Source: an uncultured Opitutales bacterium
GTDB taxonomy: Bacteria; Verrucomicrobiota; Verrucomicrobiia; Opitutales; Seribacteraceae
DNA: 64,000 bases
Assembly (NCBI GenBank): GCA_943789375.1
Contig: CALSTX010000003.1
Span: 62,001 to 126,000, forward strand
Reading direction: 5' to 3'
Positions 29,919 through 39,683 of the stretch are shown one piece after another. A program made the translations under genes and the position numbers. How positions within the stretch are numbered: the stretch's first letter is position 1; each line of letters opens with the position of its first letter. The notes under the pieces are model-generated. The model searched no databases. It had not been told where the DNA came from and saw nothing but the letters and a program-made list of their open reading frames with translations.

Positions 29919-30503
29919 TTATTTCGCGAAGTATTCGGGGGCATTTCCACCTTTCCACTTGATATTGCACCCGAGGCTAGGGATTTGTTTTTGAGGTGGC
30001 GCATGACCAGCCAAAAGCAGTTCCATTGCGTTAATTAAATCTGTTCCTGTAACTGGGCTAGGTTGTCCAGGTCTCGATGCATCATATTGACCTCGGTAAA
30101 AGAGCTTTTTGTACTGGTCAAATAAAAAAAAGTCTGGTGTGCATGCGGCTTTATAGCTCTTGGCCACGGTCTGGTCATGATCAAATAGGTAAGGGAAAGA
30201 AAAACCTTTATTCACAGAAAGCTCCTTCATTTTTTTTGGGCTATCAGCCGGGTATTTGACTTCATCGTTTGACGAGATCATGAGCACCAAAATATCCTCT
30301 TTGCTCCACTGATTACATTGCTTGGTGAGGTGATCGAGCAAATGAATCACATACGGGCAATGATTGCAGATAAAGCAAACTAAGTAAGCCTTCGAAGATT
30401 GATTTATTGAAAAATCAAAGAAATTATCAGATCGAGAATCCCGTAAGGAAAAATCGGGTGCATTTGACCCTACAGGAATCATGGTGGAAGAAGTGGCAAC
30501 CAT
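29919..30503 (-). CDS. Thioredoxin-like (AhpC/TSA-type redoxin) protein
   Basis: GSNAPDFSLRDS, YLVCFICNHCPYVIHLLDHL (CxxC), ACTPDFFLFDQYKKLFYRGQYD. Confidence 0.85.
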   Translation of the reverse strand: MVATSSTMIPVGSNAPDFSLRDSRSDNFFDFSINQSSKAYLVCFICNHCPYVIHLLDHLTKQCNQWSKEDILVLMISSNDEVKYPADSPKKMKELSVNKGFSFPYLFDHDQTVAKSYKAACTPDFFLFDQYKKLFYRGQYDASRPGQPSPVTGTDLINAMELLLAGHAPPQKQIPSLGCNIKWKGGNAPEYFAK

Positions 30504-30521
30504 AGTAATTTTAATTAAGAT

Positions 30522-33113
30522 TTAATTTTTCTGCAGAGAGGCTAGTCTTTTATTATATTTATCGAAATAAGCGGACAAAATGTCTTTGGCAACAGGTGTT
30601 GCGGTAAGGCCCCCCTGTATCTGATCTTGCGGGATAACGCCTTCCACTAGAACTGCGATTGCAACTTTGGGGTCCTCAACTGGAGCAAAGCCTATAAACC
30701 AGGCAAGATTAAGCTCCATGTTACGATTCCGCCATTGTCCTGTCCCTGTCTTCCCGGCAACAGATATACCTTTAATATTGCACCTCCTAGCCGTACCCCT
30801 TGTGGTGGCGAGTTCCATTCCCTCAACAATAGCTCGATATTTTGAGGTATTGCCATCCACTAAACGATGCTCACTTTTTTGAGTGGCTTGGTTTTTTAAA
30901 ATTGTGGGTTTAAACTTGAATTTATTTTTTGCCATCTTTGCAGCAAAGCATGCCATTTGTAGCGGACTCTGTCTTAAACCGCCCTGTCCAATTGAGATAT
31001 TAAAAGTATCTTCAAGAGTCCATTTAACTCCCAGGGCTTCCCTTTTCCATGTTGGATCAGGGACGATAGGAGAATCGCGAAGGGAAGGAAGTTCCAGGTT
31101 GGGATTGTCTGTAAACCCTAACATTTTCGCTTCCCGGATTAAGTTTTCATGACCAATTTTTTCTGCACACCTGAAAAAGTAAACATTACAACTTTGTGAG
31201 ATCGCATCTCTTAAACTGAGATCTCCATGTTTTCCCGGAAATACATGGCATTCCATTCCCCGATAAATACCCTCGCACAATAACTTCTCATCTGGGTCTA
31301 ATCCAGTGTATCGAATTCCTGCCAAGGCTGTAACTAATTTAAAAGGCGATGCTGGTGCATATCCAGGGTGATAAGCACGGGGAAGCCAAGCTTCCCGTCT
31401 TTGAATTTCGTCGTATGAGTTTTGCGAAATGTAAGGCGTTAAATGCTCTAGATTGTAGTTGGGCTTACTTGCGAGAGCTAATATTTCTTCACTTTCTAAA
31501 TCCAACAAAACAGCAGCTGCAGGTGGAAGCATTGGTGGGGCCAATACATATTCATCTTTAGACATGTCAGGCTTGGCTAATACTCCTTGGGCATAAAGTC
31601 TTCGAAGCAGTCGGTCCGCATCTTCCCGGGTTCCTTTAAATCCTGCAACGGTTGACGCCTGTACACCACTAAGAGGGAAGGGGGCATCAACAAAGGCGGA
31701 AATTAATAATTCTGCACGAACCTCAGTTTCTTGAGAGCCTTGAAGGGCTTTGCGGGTTCTTCTTTCGATCGTCTTTCGCCAGTCCTTGTCCGGAAGAATC
31801 CGATTGCGTGCAACTTTCTGAACCATTTTTTGGAGTGAGTTTTCTGCAATGGATTGAAGGTCCTTATCGATAGTTAATTGAATAGATTCTCCTTTTGTAG
31901 AAGGCTTTTTTTCAATTCTTTCAAATCGATAACCCATGGGGTTAACTCGCCAAATATCACCACCATCCTGACCTCGAAGAATAGGGTCAAATTGTTTCTC
32001 TACTCCAGCTTTACCCGTCCTGCCTTGAACCTCGAAAGTTGCCAGGTCTCCACCTGAGAGTCCAGTCGGGTTAGCTTCATAACCACTGCCTACATACCCA
32101 AGGATATGAGATGCAAGAGATTTTTGAGGGTAGTGGCGAACCGATTGTGCTTGTACCTTAATTGGCGATTGAGTCGGGAGTTTTTCAACCAATGCAGCGT
32201 ACTCTGCTGGAAGTAAATCCGTAGATATTTCTAAAGGCATGACCAATCTTTGGTTCCAATGCTTCTTTATATCTTTCATGGTCAAAACTTTATTTCTTCC
32301 AGTCATCTCATTCGCAATCCGTAAATATTTTTCTACAATCGAGAATCTTGATTCCCAATCTAGGTCAAAGCCACTTGTGCTAAATTCAAAAAAATAGGAA
32401 CTTTCATTTTTACTTGGTAAGAGAGAATCCAGAAAGCCTTTATGTTCGAGAGAGATTTTAGTAATGCCAATCGGTTTGCCCTGCGGATCTAAGTTGAAGG
32501 TAATTTTAAAAAGCCCAGCTGCATTGACCCGAACCGTCTTCCCTGCATTTAAAAAAAACAGGTTTGTAATAGGATTTTCTTTGTTCCAGATGGTACAACT
32601 CCAACCTTTCTTCAAATCTTGCTCAACATGTAGCCGGCTTCCGTTGCTGAAGATTTTAGTTCCTGAAGTTCTATCCCTTGCATCAGGAAGTTTTCCAGTG
32701 AGAAATATCCCTCTTTTTTGTATATGATCGATGTCTAAACATCTTTGAATAAAGGATTCTAGTTTTAGAACAGACTTTTGGTTAAATTCATCTCTTGCTG
32801 AATAAGCCAAATTGCGTAGCTCCAATTTCTTTTCCCAAATTTCACTTTTGAGTTGTTCCATGTGTAAAATAGCTGAAAAATTTGCCCGGTTGCCAATCAG
32901 CAATTCACCGTTTCTATCAAGTACATCTCCGCGCGCACCGGGTCTAATGATTCTTCGTTGGCCTTGTTGTCTTTCTTTTGTTTCATATTCGTCGGCTTCA
33001 AAAAGTTGCCTGTAGCTAAGGACAGAGCAGAGAACCGTAAGCATGAAGGCATAAATAATTCGAAAGAGAATAAGTCTCCTGGCTTCAGGGTGGTATTTTT
33101 CAAGTACCTTCAA
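30522..33113 (-). CDS. mrdA: Penicillin-binding protein 2 (peptidoglycan D,D-transpeptidase) with extra insertions
   Basis: RRIIRPGARGDVLDRNGELL, APASPFKLVTAL (SxxK), SQSCNVYFF (SxN), KTGTGQW (KTG). Confidence 0.92.
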   Translation of the reverse strand: MKVLEKYHPEARRLILFRIIYAFMLTVLCSVLSYRQLFEADEYETKERQQGQRRIIRPGARGDVLDRNGELLIGNRANFSAILHMEQLKSEIWEKKLELRNLAYSARDEFNQKSVLKLESFIQRCLDIDHIQKRGIFLTGKLPDARDRTSGTKIFSNGSRLHVEQDLKKGWSCTIWNKENPITNLFFLNAGKTVRVNAAGLFKITFNLDPQGKPIGITKISLEHKGFLDSLLPSKNESSYFFEFSTSGFDLDWESRFSIVEKYLRIANEMTGRNKVLTMKDIKKHWNQRLVMPLEISTDLLPAEYAALVEKLPTQSPIKVQAQSVRHYPQKSLASHILGYVGSGYEANPTGLSGGDLATFEVQGRTGKAGVEKQFDPILRGQDGGDIWRVNPMGYRFERIEKKPSTKGESIQLTIDKDLQSIAENSLQKMVQKVARNRILPDKDWRKTIERRTRKALQGSQETEVRAELLISAFVDAPFPLSGVQASTVAGFKGTREDADRLLRRLYAQGVLAKPDMSKDEYVLAPPMLPPAAAVLLDLESEEILALASKPNYNLEHLTPYISQNSYDEIQRREAWLPRAYHPGYAPASPFKLVTALAGIRYTGLDPDEKLLCEGIYRGMECHVFPGKHGDLSLRDAISQSCNVYFFRCAEKIGHENLIREAKMLGFTDNPNLELPSLRDSPIVPDPTWKREALGVKWTLEDTFNISIGQGGLRQSPLQMACFAAKMAKNKFKFKPTILKNQATQKSEHRLVDGNTSKYRAIVEGMELATTRGTARRCNIKGISVAGKTGTGQWRNRNMELNLAWFIGFAPVEDPKVAIAVLVEGVIPQDQIQGGLTATPVAKDILSAYFDKYNKRLASLQKN

Positions 33114-33643
33114 GCTTCAACCCCATTTATTTTTTCAGAAGAATAAGTTACCTTTAGACATTCTCTACATAATCCAGAGAACCAGGGAGCTATTACAGCA
33201 AAAAGGAGAGTTGATACGAAAACATCGACCACAATATTGGGTATCATCCAAGTACCTATTAATCCATGCTGAAATTGTAAGACCAGGAATAGGCTTATGG
33301 AGATAAGTAAATTTGCAATTACCTGCAAGAAATATGGTCGCAATAGCTCACCATTTTCGCCGCTGTGTAACCAATCCTTGGCAATAAGGTAGCAGGTTAT
33401 GAGTGCGAATGTATGAAACCCGCTCGGTGTATTGTAAATACTATCAAGCGACAATCCTGTAAGGGATAGCACAAAAATCACTCTCATCCGGTCTAATAGA
33501 ACGGTAGCAGAAAAAAAGAAAAGTGCTGGAAGATAGAGTAAGCATCCCCAGTTTCCCAGTGTGGAATTAATTACCCCAATAAGCTGGATGGTACCGATAT
33601 TTACAAGAAGAAGAATAAAGGCTGCAAGGTTTGGTCTATACAT
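33110..33643 (-). CDS. mreD: Rod shape-determining protein MreD-like
   Basis: Small multi-TM protein between mreC and PBP2. Confidence 0.7.
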   Translation of the reverse strand: MYRPNLAAFILLLVNIGTIQLIGVINSTLGNWGCLLYLPALFFFSATVLLDRMRVIFVLSLTGLSLDSIYNTPSGFHTFALITCYLIAKDWLHSGENGELLRPYFLQVIANLLISISLFLVLQFQHGLIGTWMIPNIVVDVFVSTLLFAVIAPWFSGLCRECLKVTYSSEKINGVEA

Positions 33644-33644
33644 C

Positions 33645-34502
33645 TTATTCTATGGGTAAAAGAAGTGTGACTTCTTGAAGTTGGCAAAGATCATTGCTGA
33701 GGATGACTTGGCCTGTTTTGAACAGTCCGTTTTCTCCTCCTTCTAGCTCTCGGACTTCACCAATAATTAATCCCCTAGGGAAGGTCTCGCCAAGAGATGA
33801 AGTCGTTAAGGTTAGTGGTTCTTCCGGGGATGCAGTAAAATCTTGAGGGACATCGAACACAATGCCTGTGGGTGTTCCACCTGGAAGAATTCCATTTCCC
33901 TGAAAGGTTACGGGCCGATTATCACCAGCAAAGTGGGCCACCACCCTAAAACTTGTATTAGTGATTAATTCTACCTCACTCATTCTGGATCCAACCGAAG
34001 TAACTCGACCCACAACCCCATTGTGAGAGATTACCCCTAACCCTTCAGAGAGTAAGGCATCTTTACCTTTTCTTAAACCGATGCTTTGCCACCAACTTGA
34101 AAAAGTCCTGCGTGAGATTCTGGCTACAAGAGAAGAGTAAGAAGCTTTTGCATCAAGGTTCAGAGTGTTTTGGAGGTGTTGAATATTGTTTTGCAAGCGA
34201 TGCAGTCGCTCTTCTTCCCCTTGGAGTATTCCTAAGCTTTGAATTTGCAGGTTATGATTTCGGCCTATTCGTTGCAGTTTTTTTCCCTTTTCAATTAAAG
34301 TTTTTTTGGAGTCGGTCATGTGTCCCCAATAGTTGGTGAGATCTTTCACCCGGGTGGATAGATCCCATAACGGAGCATGAAACTCATCAAAGCTCGAGCT
34401 GATTACAACCTTAAAAGCAGCAGGTAATCCCCACCATAATAGGAAGAAAAAACCGAGATACAAAAAAGGCTTGTTCTTGGATTTTTCGCTCAGTTTGCCC
34501 AA
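33645..34502 (-). CDS. mreC: Rod shape-determining protein MreC
   Basis: GVISHNGVVGRVTSVGSRMSEVELITNTSFRVVAHF; position after mreB. Confidence 0.85.
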   Translation of the reverse strand: MGKLSEKSKNKPFLYLGFFFLLWWGLPAAFKVVISSSFDEFHAPLWDLSTRVKDLTNYWGHMTDSKKTLIEKGKKLQRIGRNHNLQIQSLGILQGEEERLHRLQNNIQHLQNTLNLDAKASYSSLVARISRRTFSSWWQSIGLRKGKDALLSEGLGVISHNGVVGRVTSVGSRMSEVELITNTSFRVVAHFAGDNRPVTFQGNGILPGGTPTGIVFDVPQDFTASPEEPLTLTTSSLGETFPRGLIIGEVRELEGGENGLFKTGQVILSNDLCQLQEVTLLLPIE

Positions 34503-34511
34503 TGTCGAAAT

Positions 34512-35552
34512 TTACTGGGTGACCAATCGATCCACTTGCTCACGGCTAAGAGTGCCAAGTAGATCGAGAAATTTCCCTGTACCATTCGCGACGCAACAAA
34601 GAGGGTCATCAGCCTGGATGACAGTTAGTCCTGTGGCATCGCTAATCACTTGGTCGAGCCCCCTGATAAGAGCACCACCTCCTGCTAAGACAATGCCTCG
34701 ATCAATGAGGTCAGCAGAATGTTCAGGTTGACACCTATCTAAGGCATTTTTAACTAATTCAACAATTTGTGTTACGACTTCCTTGAGGGCTTCTTCTCGG
34801 ATTTCTTGGGAGGTAATATGGATAGTTTTTGGCAGTCCTGCAGTTGCATCTCTTCCTCTTACATCCATGGTCATTTCTCCGGTGTCCAAGGGGGCCGCTG
34901 AACCAACCGTAAACTTGATTTCCTCAGCTGTTCGTTCTCCGATTAATAAACCGTAAGCTCTTTTCATGTAGGCAACGATAGACTCGTCAAGTTCATCTCC
35001 TCCCACCCGAATACTTCTTTGGTATGAAACTCCTGAAATAGATATAATTGCGACTTCAGTGGTGCCGCCACCAATATCCACAATCATATTGGCATATTCT
35101 TCGTCAATAGGAAGCCCGGCACCGATGGATGCCGCCATTGGTTCGCCGAGAAGAAGAACTTCCCTTGCTCCCGCTCGAATCGCAGAATCCTTGACTGCCC
35201 GTTTTTCAACAGCTGTAATTCCTGAAGGAACTGCAATAACAACACGGGGCGGAACCAATTTTCTTTTGTCTACTTTTTCAATGAAGTACCTGAGCATAGC
35301 TTCTGAAATTTCAAAGTCTGCGATAACGCCATCTTTCATAGGGCGAAGTGCTTCAATAGTACCAGGCGTTCTCCCAAGCATTCTTTTAGCATCTGCACCC
35401 ACAGCACAAACTTTTTTGCTCGTTTTGTAACGAGCCACCACACTGGGTTCACGAAGTACGATGCCTCGGTCCCGAACAAACACCAAAGTGTTGGCAGTAC
35501 CAAGGTCAATTCCAATGTCATTGGAAAGAAATCCGAAAAAATTACCTATCAT
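34512..35552 (-). CDS. mreB: Rod shape-determining protein MreB
   Basis: NDIGIDLGTANTLVFVRDRGIVLREPSVVA, LLGEPMAASIGAGLPI, MIVDIGGGTTEVAIIS. Confidence 0.98.
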   Translation of the reverse strand: MIGNFFGFLSNDIGIDLGTANTLVFVRDRGIVLREPSVVARYKTSKKVCAVGADAKRMLGRTPGTIEALRPMKDGVIADFEISEAMLRYFIEKVDKRKLVPPRVVIAVPSGITAVEKRAVKDSAIRAGAREVLLLGEPMAASIGAGLPIDEEYANMIVDIGGGTTEVAIISISGVSYQRSIRVGGDELDESIVAYMKRAYGLLIGERTAEEIKFTVGSAAPLDTGEMTMDVRGRDATAGLPKTIHITSQEIREEALKEVVTQIVELVKNALDRCQPEHSADLIDRGIVLAGGGALIRGLDQVISDATGLTVIQADDPLCCVANGTGKFLDLLGTLSREQVDRLVTQ

Positions 35553-35651
35553 TGAAAATATTAGCTTTAATGATTTCTCTCTCTTTTCGCACTTAAGTCA
35601 AAGCCAAATAACTAACATTGTAGCAATTTTATAAGATTTAATGGGAATATT

Positions 35652-36512
35652 TCACCGATTTGATGATTTTATCGATCTAGATGAGTATCTTTTGCTTAGA
35701 AAAATTAGTAGGATGCCCCCGAGACATAGAAAAAAAGAATAAAACTGGCCCCTGCTGAATCCTAAGATTAAAGAAGCATCAGGTTGCCTGAAGTTTTCTC
35801 CAAATATTCTTGCACAAGCGTAGAGAATTAGAAATTCCCCAGAGAGCCTGCCCGGGCACCTAGTGGCAATATCTGTTTTCCAAAATCGATACTGAATAAG
35901 TAAAAAGGGGAGGAACCCTTCTAACAGTGCAGCATATATTTGGGATGGATGTCTTGATATGCCCATCATGAAGTCAGGAGCTTTTGGAAATAGAACCCCC
36001 CAGCTAACATTCGTTGTTTTACCCCATAGTTCCCCGTTGATAAAATTTGCAATTCTCCCAAAAAAAAGACCCGGAGGAACCACGCTTACCAAAAGATCGG
36101 CAATGGGGAAAATAGTTTGCCTTGAATGTTTGGCATACCAAATTGTGGCAACGGCAACGCCGATAAACCCTCCATGACTGGCCATGCCACCTTCCCACAC
36201 TCGTAGGATCATAAAAGGGTCAGCAACCAAGCTCTCCCACTGATAAAGAAGAATGTATCCGATACGCCCTCCAATAAGAACCCCGAGAACTTGGAAGGTC
36301 ATAAGGTTCATTATTTGTTCGGAGTCGTAAGGACTCTTGTTTTTTTTGAAATATAAAAGCAGTAGGAAGTAAGCTGAGATAAAGCCCAAAAGGTAAGAAA
36401 TTCCATACCATCTGATGCCACCAGGTCCCCAATTTCCCCATGAATCTGGGAATTTCCAAAGAAACGGACTTAGGTTATGGGTCCAATGAGAAATCTGATA
36501 AGCGAGAAACAT
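35652..36512 (-). CDS. lgt: Prolipoprotein diacylglyceryl transferase
   Basis: GGIRWYGISYLLGF, GGMASHGGFIGV, GRIANFINGELWG, RHPSQIYAALLEG. Confidence 0.96.
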   Translation of the reverse strand: MFLAYQISHWTHNLSPFLWKFPDSWGNWGPGGIRWYGISYLLGFISAYFLLLLYFKKNKSPYDSEQIMNLMTFQVLGVLIGGRIGYILLYQWESLVADPFMILRVWEGGMASHGGFIGVAVATIWYAKHSRQTIFPIADLLVSVVPPGLFFGRIANFINGELWGKTTNVSWGVLFPKAPDFMMGISRHPSQIYAALLEGFLPFLLIQYRFWKTDIATRCPGRLSGEFLILYACARIFGENFRQPDASLILGFSRGQFYSFFLCLGGILLIFLSKRYSSRSIKSSNR

Positions 36513-36523
36513 TACATTCTGTT

Positions 36524-37579
36524 TTATTTGTTTTTCTTGGGGGAGCTTAATCGTTCCATGTGTTTTCTCTTAGCAAGCTCTCTCATATCCACGGCGATGT
36601 CATCATGTTCAAATATTTCCTGCCCTAAAATACTTTCAATAATATCTTCCATGGCAAGCACTCCAACAACCGAACCAAATTCATCAACCACTACACATAG
36701 TTGAACATGTTCGTTGAGTAATAAGCGAAGGGCTTTGTCAGCAGACACATTTTCTGGGATGAAGATAGTTTCTAGAGAAATTTCTTTTAAACTTAAGTTT
36801 GATTTTTCTTCTACTATTGAATTGTGGAGGTCTCTTCTCCTCACAATTCCAGTAATGTGATCAATTGATTCTTTAAACACAGGAATTCTTGCGAATGGAA
36901 TATTCGGGTGACTCGTGAATGTTTCATTTACCGTTAAGTTTTCATCCAAGCTAAACATCACGGTTCTAGGTGTCATAATCTCGTGTACAGGCACATTATC
37001 AAGTTTCAGTGCATTGGTGATCCAATCCTTCTCCTGACTGGTCAATGTGCCTTCCTTCGCCCCTTTCCGTGCGAGCAGAATGATTTCCTGCTCATCACTT
37101 TCCTCATCCTTCTCTTTAGCTGGAACGACAGCTTGCACCGTTGCTTTGCAAACTTTGGAGAATGGAGTCATGATAATTCTTACAAACCAAAGAGGGTAAA
37201 CCAGATTACCAATCATTTCTGAGCGATAAGAGACGGTGAGGTTTTTGGGAAGAATCTCAGCGAAAAAAAGGATTCCAAGAGTCATGCCGATCGCGAAAAT
37301 AAACAAATTATTTCCATCACCACCGAGGGATTTCTCTGCAATCCCTCCAACCAAGGTAGCACCAAGGGTATTGGCAATTGTGTTTAAACTTAAGATAGCT
37401 GAGCTTGTTTCTTCTAATTCATTTCTGAATTTTGCCAACAAGTTTCCTTTTCGGGGAGAAGCAATTTTTAGATTTTCAAGTTCAGCGGAGGTTATACTTA
37501 AAATCATCGCTTCTAGCGTTGAGCATAGAGCAGAAATCCCAATTGTTAGGGACACTGCAATGACTAATTCCAAAGACAT
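36524..37579 (-). CDS. CNNM/CBS domain (HlyC/CorC family) protein
   Basis: N-terminal multi-TM DUF21-like, VHEIMTPRTVMFSLDENLTV, CVVVDEFGSVVGVLAMEDIIESILGQEI. Confidence 0.9.
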   Translation of the reverse strand: MSLELVIAVSLTIGISALCSTLEAMILSITSAELENLKIASPRKGNLLAKFRNELEETSSAILSLNTIANTLGATLVGGIAEKSLGGDGNNLFIFAIGMTLGILFFAEILPKNLTVSYRSEMIGNLVYPLWFVRIIMTPFSKVCKATVQAVVPAKEKDEESDEQEIILLARKGAKEGTLTSQEKDWITNALKLDNVPVHEIMTPRTVMFSLDENLTVNETFTSHPNIPFARIPVFKESIDHITGIVRRRDLHNSIVEEKSNLSLKEISLETIFIPENVSADKALRLLLNEHVQLCVVVDEFGSVVGVLAMEDIIESILGQEIFEHDDIAVDMRELAKRKHMERLSSPKKNK

Positions 37580-37675
37580 TGCATATTTCTTAGTTGGTCT
37601 TTACAAAACCTAAATACATTTAGATCCATAAAATATTGCTGCAAAAATAAAGCAAGCAAGTAAGAATTTAACATT

Positions 37676-38770
37676 ATGAAAACACTTCAGTTACACTCTT
37701 TTCACCAATCCAAAGGTGCAAAGTTTGCCTCCTTTGCAGGCTGGGAGATGCCGTTATCTTACGGAAGTTCAATTGATGAGCATTTACTGACTAGGGAAAA
37801 AGCGACATACTTTGATGTGAGTCATATGGGTGAAATTGAAGTAAAAGGGAAAGAAGCCACTGAATTTCTATCATTCGTATTAACCCAAAATATTAAAAAG
37901 TTTCCTACAGGGAAAGGGATTTATTCTCCACTTTGCAACCATCAAGGTGGAACCATTGATGATCTTATTTGCTACAAGATTAACGAGGAAAACTATTTTC
38001 TTTGCGTGAATGCCTCCAATACAGAAAAAGATTTCCAACATCTTTTGGAAAATTCTAATAAGTTTGAGTGTCAGGTTGATAATGTATCAGAAAACTTTGG
38101 GCAGATTGCCGTGCAAGGACCAAGGAGTGAAGAAATACTTTGTGCTGTTTTCGGTGATAAAATCTCATCGCTCCAAAAAATGGATTTTGGCAGTTTTATT
38201 TTCAATTCCTTCGAGGTAATGGTAGCTAGGACGGGGTATACCGGAGAGGATGGTTACGAACTTTATTGCCAGCAGAATGCGATGCTTGGGGTTGCCGAGG
38301 CACTCGATAACTTATCCCTTGCCTCGGGGGCAGGTTGGGCGGGTCTTGCCGCAAGAGATAGTCTAAGGTTAGAAGCAGGGTTTCCTCTTTATGGTCATGA
38401 ATTATCGGAAGAAATATCACCATTGCAGGCTGGTTTAAAGTGGAGTGTGGACATGAATAAGAAAAATTTTATCGGCAAAAAAGCATTAACCGAGCAGTTA
38501 CATGACGCATCAATGCCGGTTGTGAAATATTTCTGGGTTCAAGGAAGAAGGATTCCACGGGCAGGTGCTCCAATTTCAGATAGCAACTCACAAGTTGGCA
38601 GAACTTTATCCGGTGGGTACTCACCCTGTACTGGGCAACCGATTGGCAGTGCTCTTATTAGCACAAAGATAGATACTAAGTTGGGAGATTGTTATTTCGC
38701 GGATGTACGGGGCACTATGGTCGAAATCACAACCTGTGCACCTATTCTCAGGGAATTAAAGAAAAAGTAG
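37676..38770 (+). CDS. gcvT: Glycine cleavage system aminomethyltransferase (T protein)
   Basis: AKFASFAGWEMPLSYGSSIDEHLLTREKATYFDVSHMGEIEVKG, RTGYTGEDGYELYC, AARDSLRLEAGFPLYGHEL. Confidence 0.96.
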   Translation: MKTLQLHSFHQSKGAKFASFAGWEMPLSYGSSIDEHLLTREKATYFDVSHMGEIEVKGKEATEFLSFVLTQNIKKFPTGKGIYSPLCNHQGGTIDDLICYKINEENYFLCVNASNTEKDFQHLLENSNKFECQVDNVSENFGQIAVQGPRSEEILCAVFGDKISSLQKMDFGSFIFNSFEVMVARTGYTGEDGYELYCQQNAMLGVAEALDNLSLASGAGWAGLAARDSLRLEAGFPLYGHELSEEISPLQAGLKWSVDMNKKNFIGKKALTEQLHDASMPVVKYFWVQGRRIPRAGAPISDSNSQVGRTLSGGYSPCTGQPIGSALISTKIDTKLGDCYFADVRGTMVEITTCAPILRELKKK

Positions 38771-38774
38771 CAGT

Positions 38775-39212
38775 CTATTTTTTGGTTTGAAATCCCTTGA
38801 TCAGAATATCAACGCCATCAAAGTTATCGAAGTTTAACTTTTTTATCATTACTTCCTCGAGCCTTCTCTTAAGTTCAAGTCGGGTTTCTTGCACATTGCA
38901 ATCAGTTTGGATACGCAATTGTACAGCGAGGCGTATGGCATTACCTTTCTTTTTTATGGTAGTATTTGGGTTGAAGATACCTTCCATCTCTTCACATGTC
39001 TTTTTAACTAGTTCATGAAGGGCATGAGGAGTGATTTGAACAACCCCTTCATCATCTTTGAAAACAGGGAGCAAGTCTTGCTTCATTTTGCTTAGTGCCC
39101 AAAGGATTAAAACTAAAACTAGAAAAAGAAGAAGGGCGTACCAATAATACGGGCTTTGTAACGCCTCAGGGTAAGACCAATTAAAAAAATTCTTTATTTT
39201 TTCAAAACTCAC
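38775..39212 (-). CDS. AmaP/Asp23-like membrane protein
   Basis: N-terminal TM, VVQITPHALHELVKKTCEEM...IRLAVQLRIQ Asp23-like segment; adjacent to asp23 gene. Confidence 0.6.
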   Translation of the reverse strand: MSFEKIKNFFNWSYPEALQSPYYWYALLLFLVLVLILWALSKMKQDLLPVFKDDEGVVQITPHALHELVKKTCEEMEGIFNPNTTIKKKGNAIRLAVQLRIQTDCNVQETRLELKRRLEEVMIKKLNFDNFDGVDILIKGFQTKK

Positions 39213-39229
39213 AAATTAGTCATGTGGGG

Positions 39230-39679
39230 CTAGTCTGTTTTTTCATCCCACTGGATGTCATCTTCATCCTTGTCGGAGGAGTCCATCTTGATGTCGTCTA
39301 TGACGACATCAATATTTTTAGTATGGTTGCCGGTCATGGCTAAAATCTGATCTCTTACCGCCTCCTGTATGGCCACGCCCACCTTGGCTAAATCAACCCC
39401 AAACTCAAGCACTACTCTAACTTCGATATCATAGCCACCATCTTTGGCTTCCGCCACTTTTACGCCTCTTTCTGACTCCTTTTTGGAGAAAAAGTCTGTT
39501 AAACCTTCAACCACACCACCACCACCAACATTGACTACGCCAGTAACGGATTGAGTGGCAAGGCGGACAATTCCAGCTACAACGCTATGGTTAATTCGAA
39601 TACACCCAAGTTCGCTTGATTCTCCGGAAATTGTTGGAATTGAATCTTCAATGCTGTCATCCTTTTTCTTGTTACTCAT
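39230..39679 (-). CDS. Asp23/Gls24 family envelope stress protein (start set at MSNKKKDD)
   Basis: GCIRINHSVVAGIVRLATQSVTGVVNVGG...YDIEVRVVLEFGVDLAKVGVAIQEAVRDQILAMTG; ORF-track start would overlap accC. Confidence 0.88.
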   Translation of the reverse strand: MSNKKKDDSIEDSIPTISGESSELGCIRINHSVVAGIVRLATQSVTGVVNVGGGGVVEGLTDFFSKKESERGVKVAEAKDGGYDIEVRVVLEFGVDLAKVGVAIQEAVRDQILAMTGNHTKNIDVVIDDIKMDSSDKDEDDIQWDEKTD

Positions 39680-39683
39680 TTGC

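Noticed and set aside
37580-37675. Possible glycine riboswitch ahead of gcvT
   Set aside because: Leader is too short and AT-rich, with no recognisable glycine aptamer core
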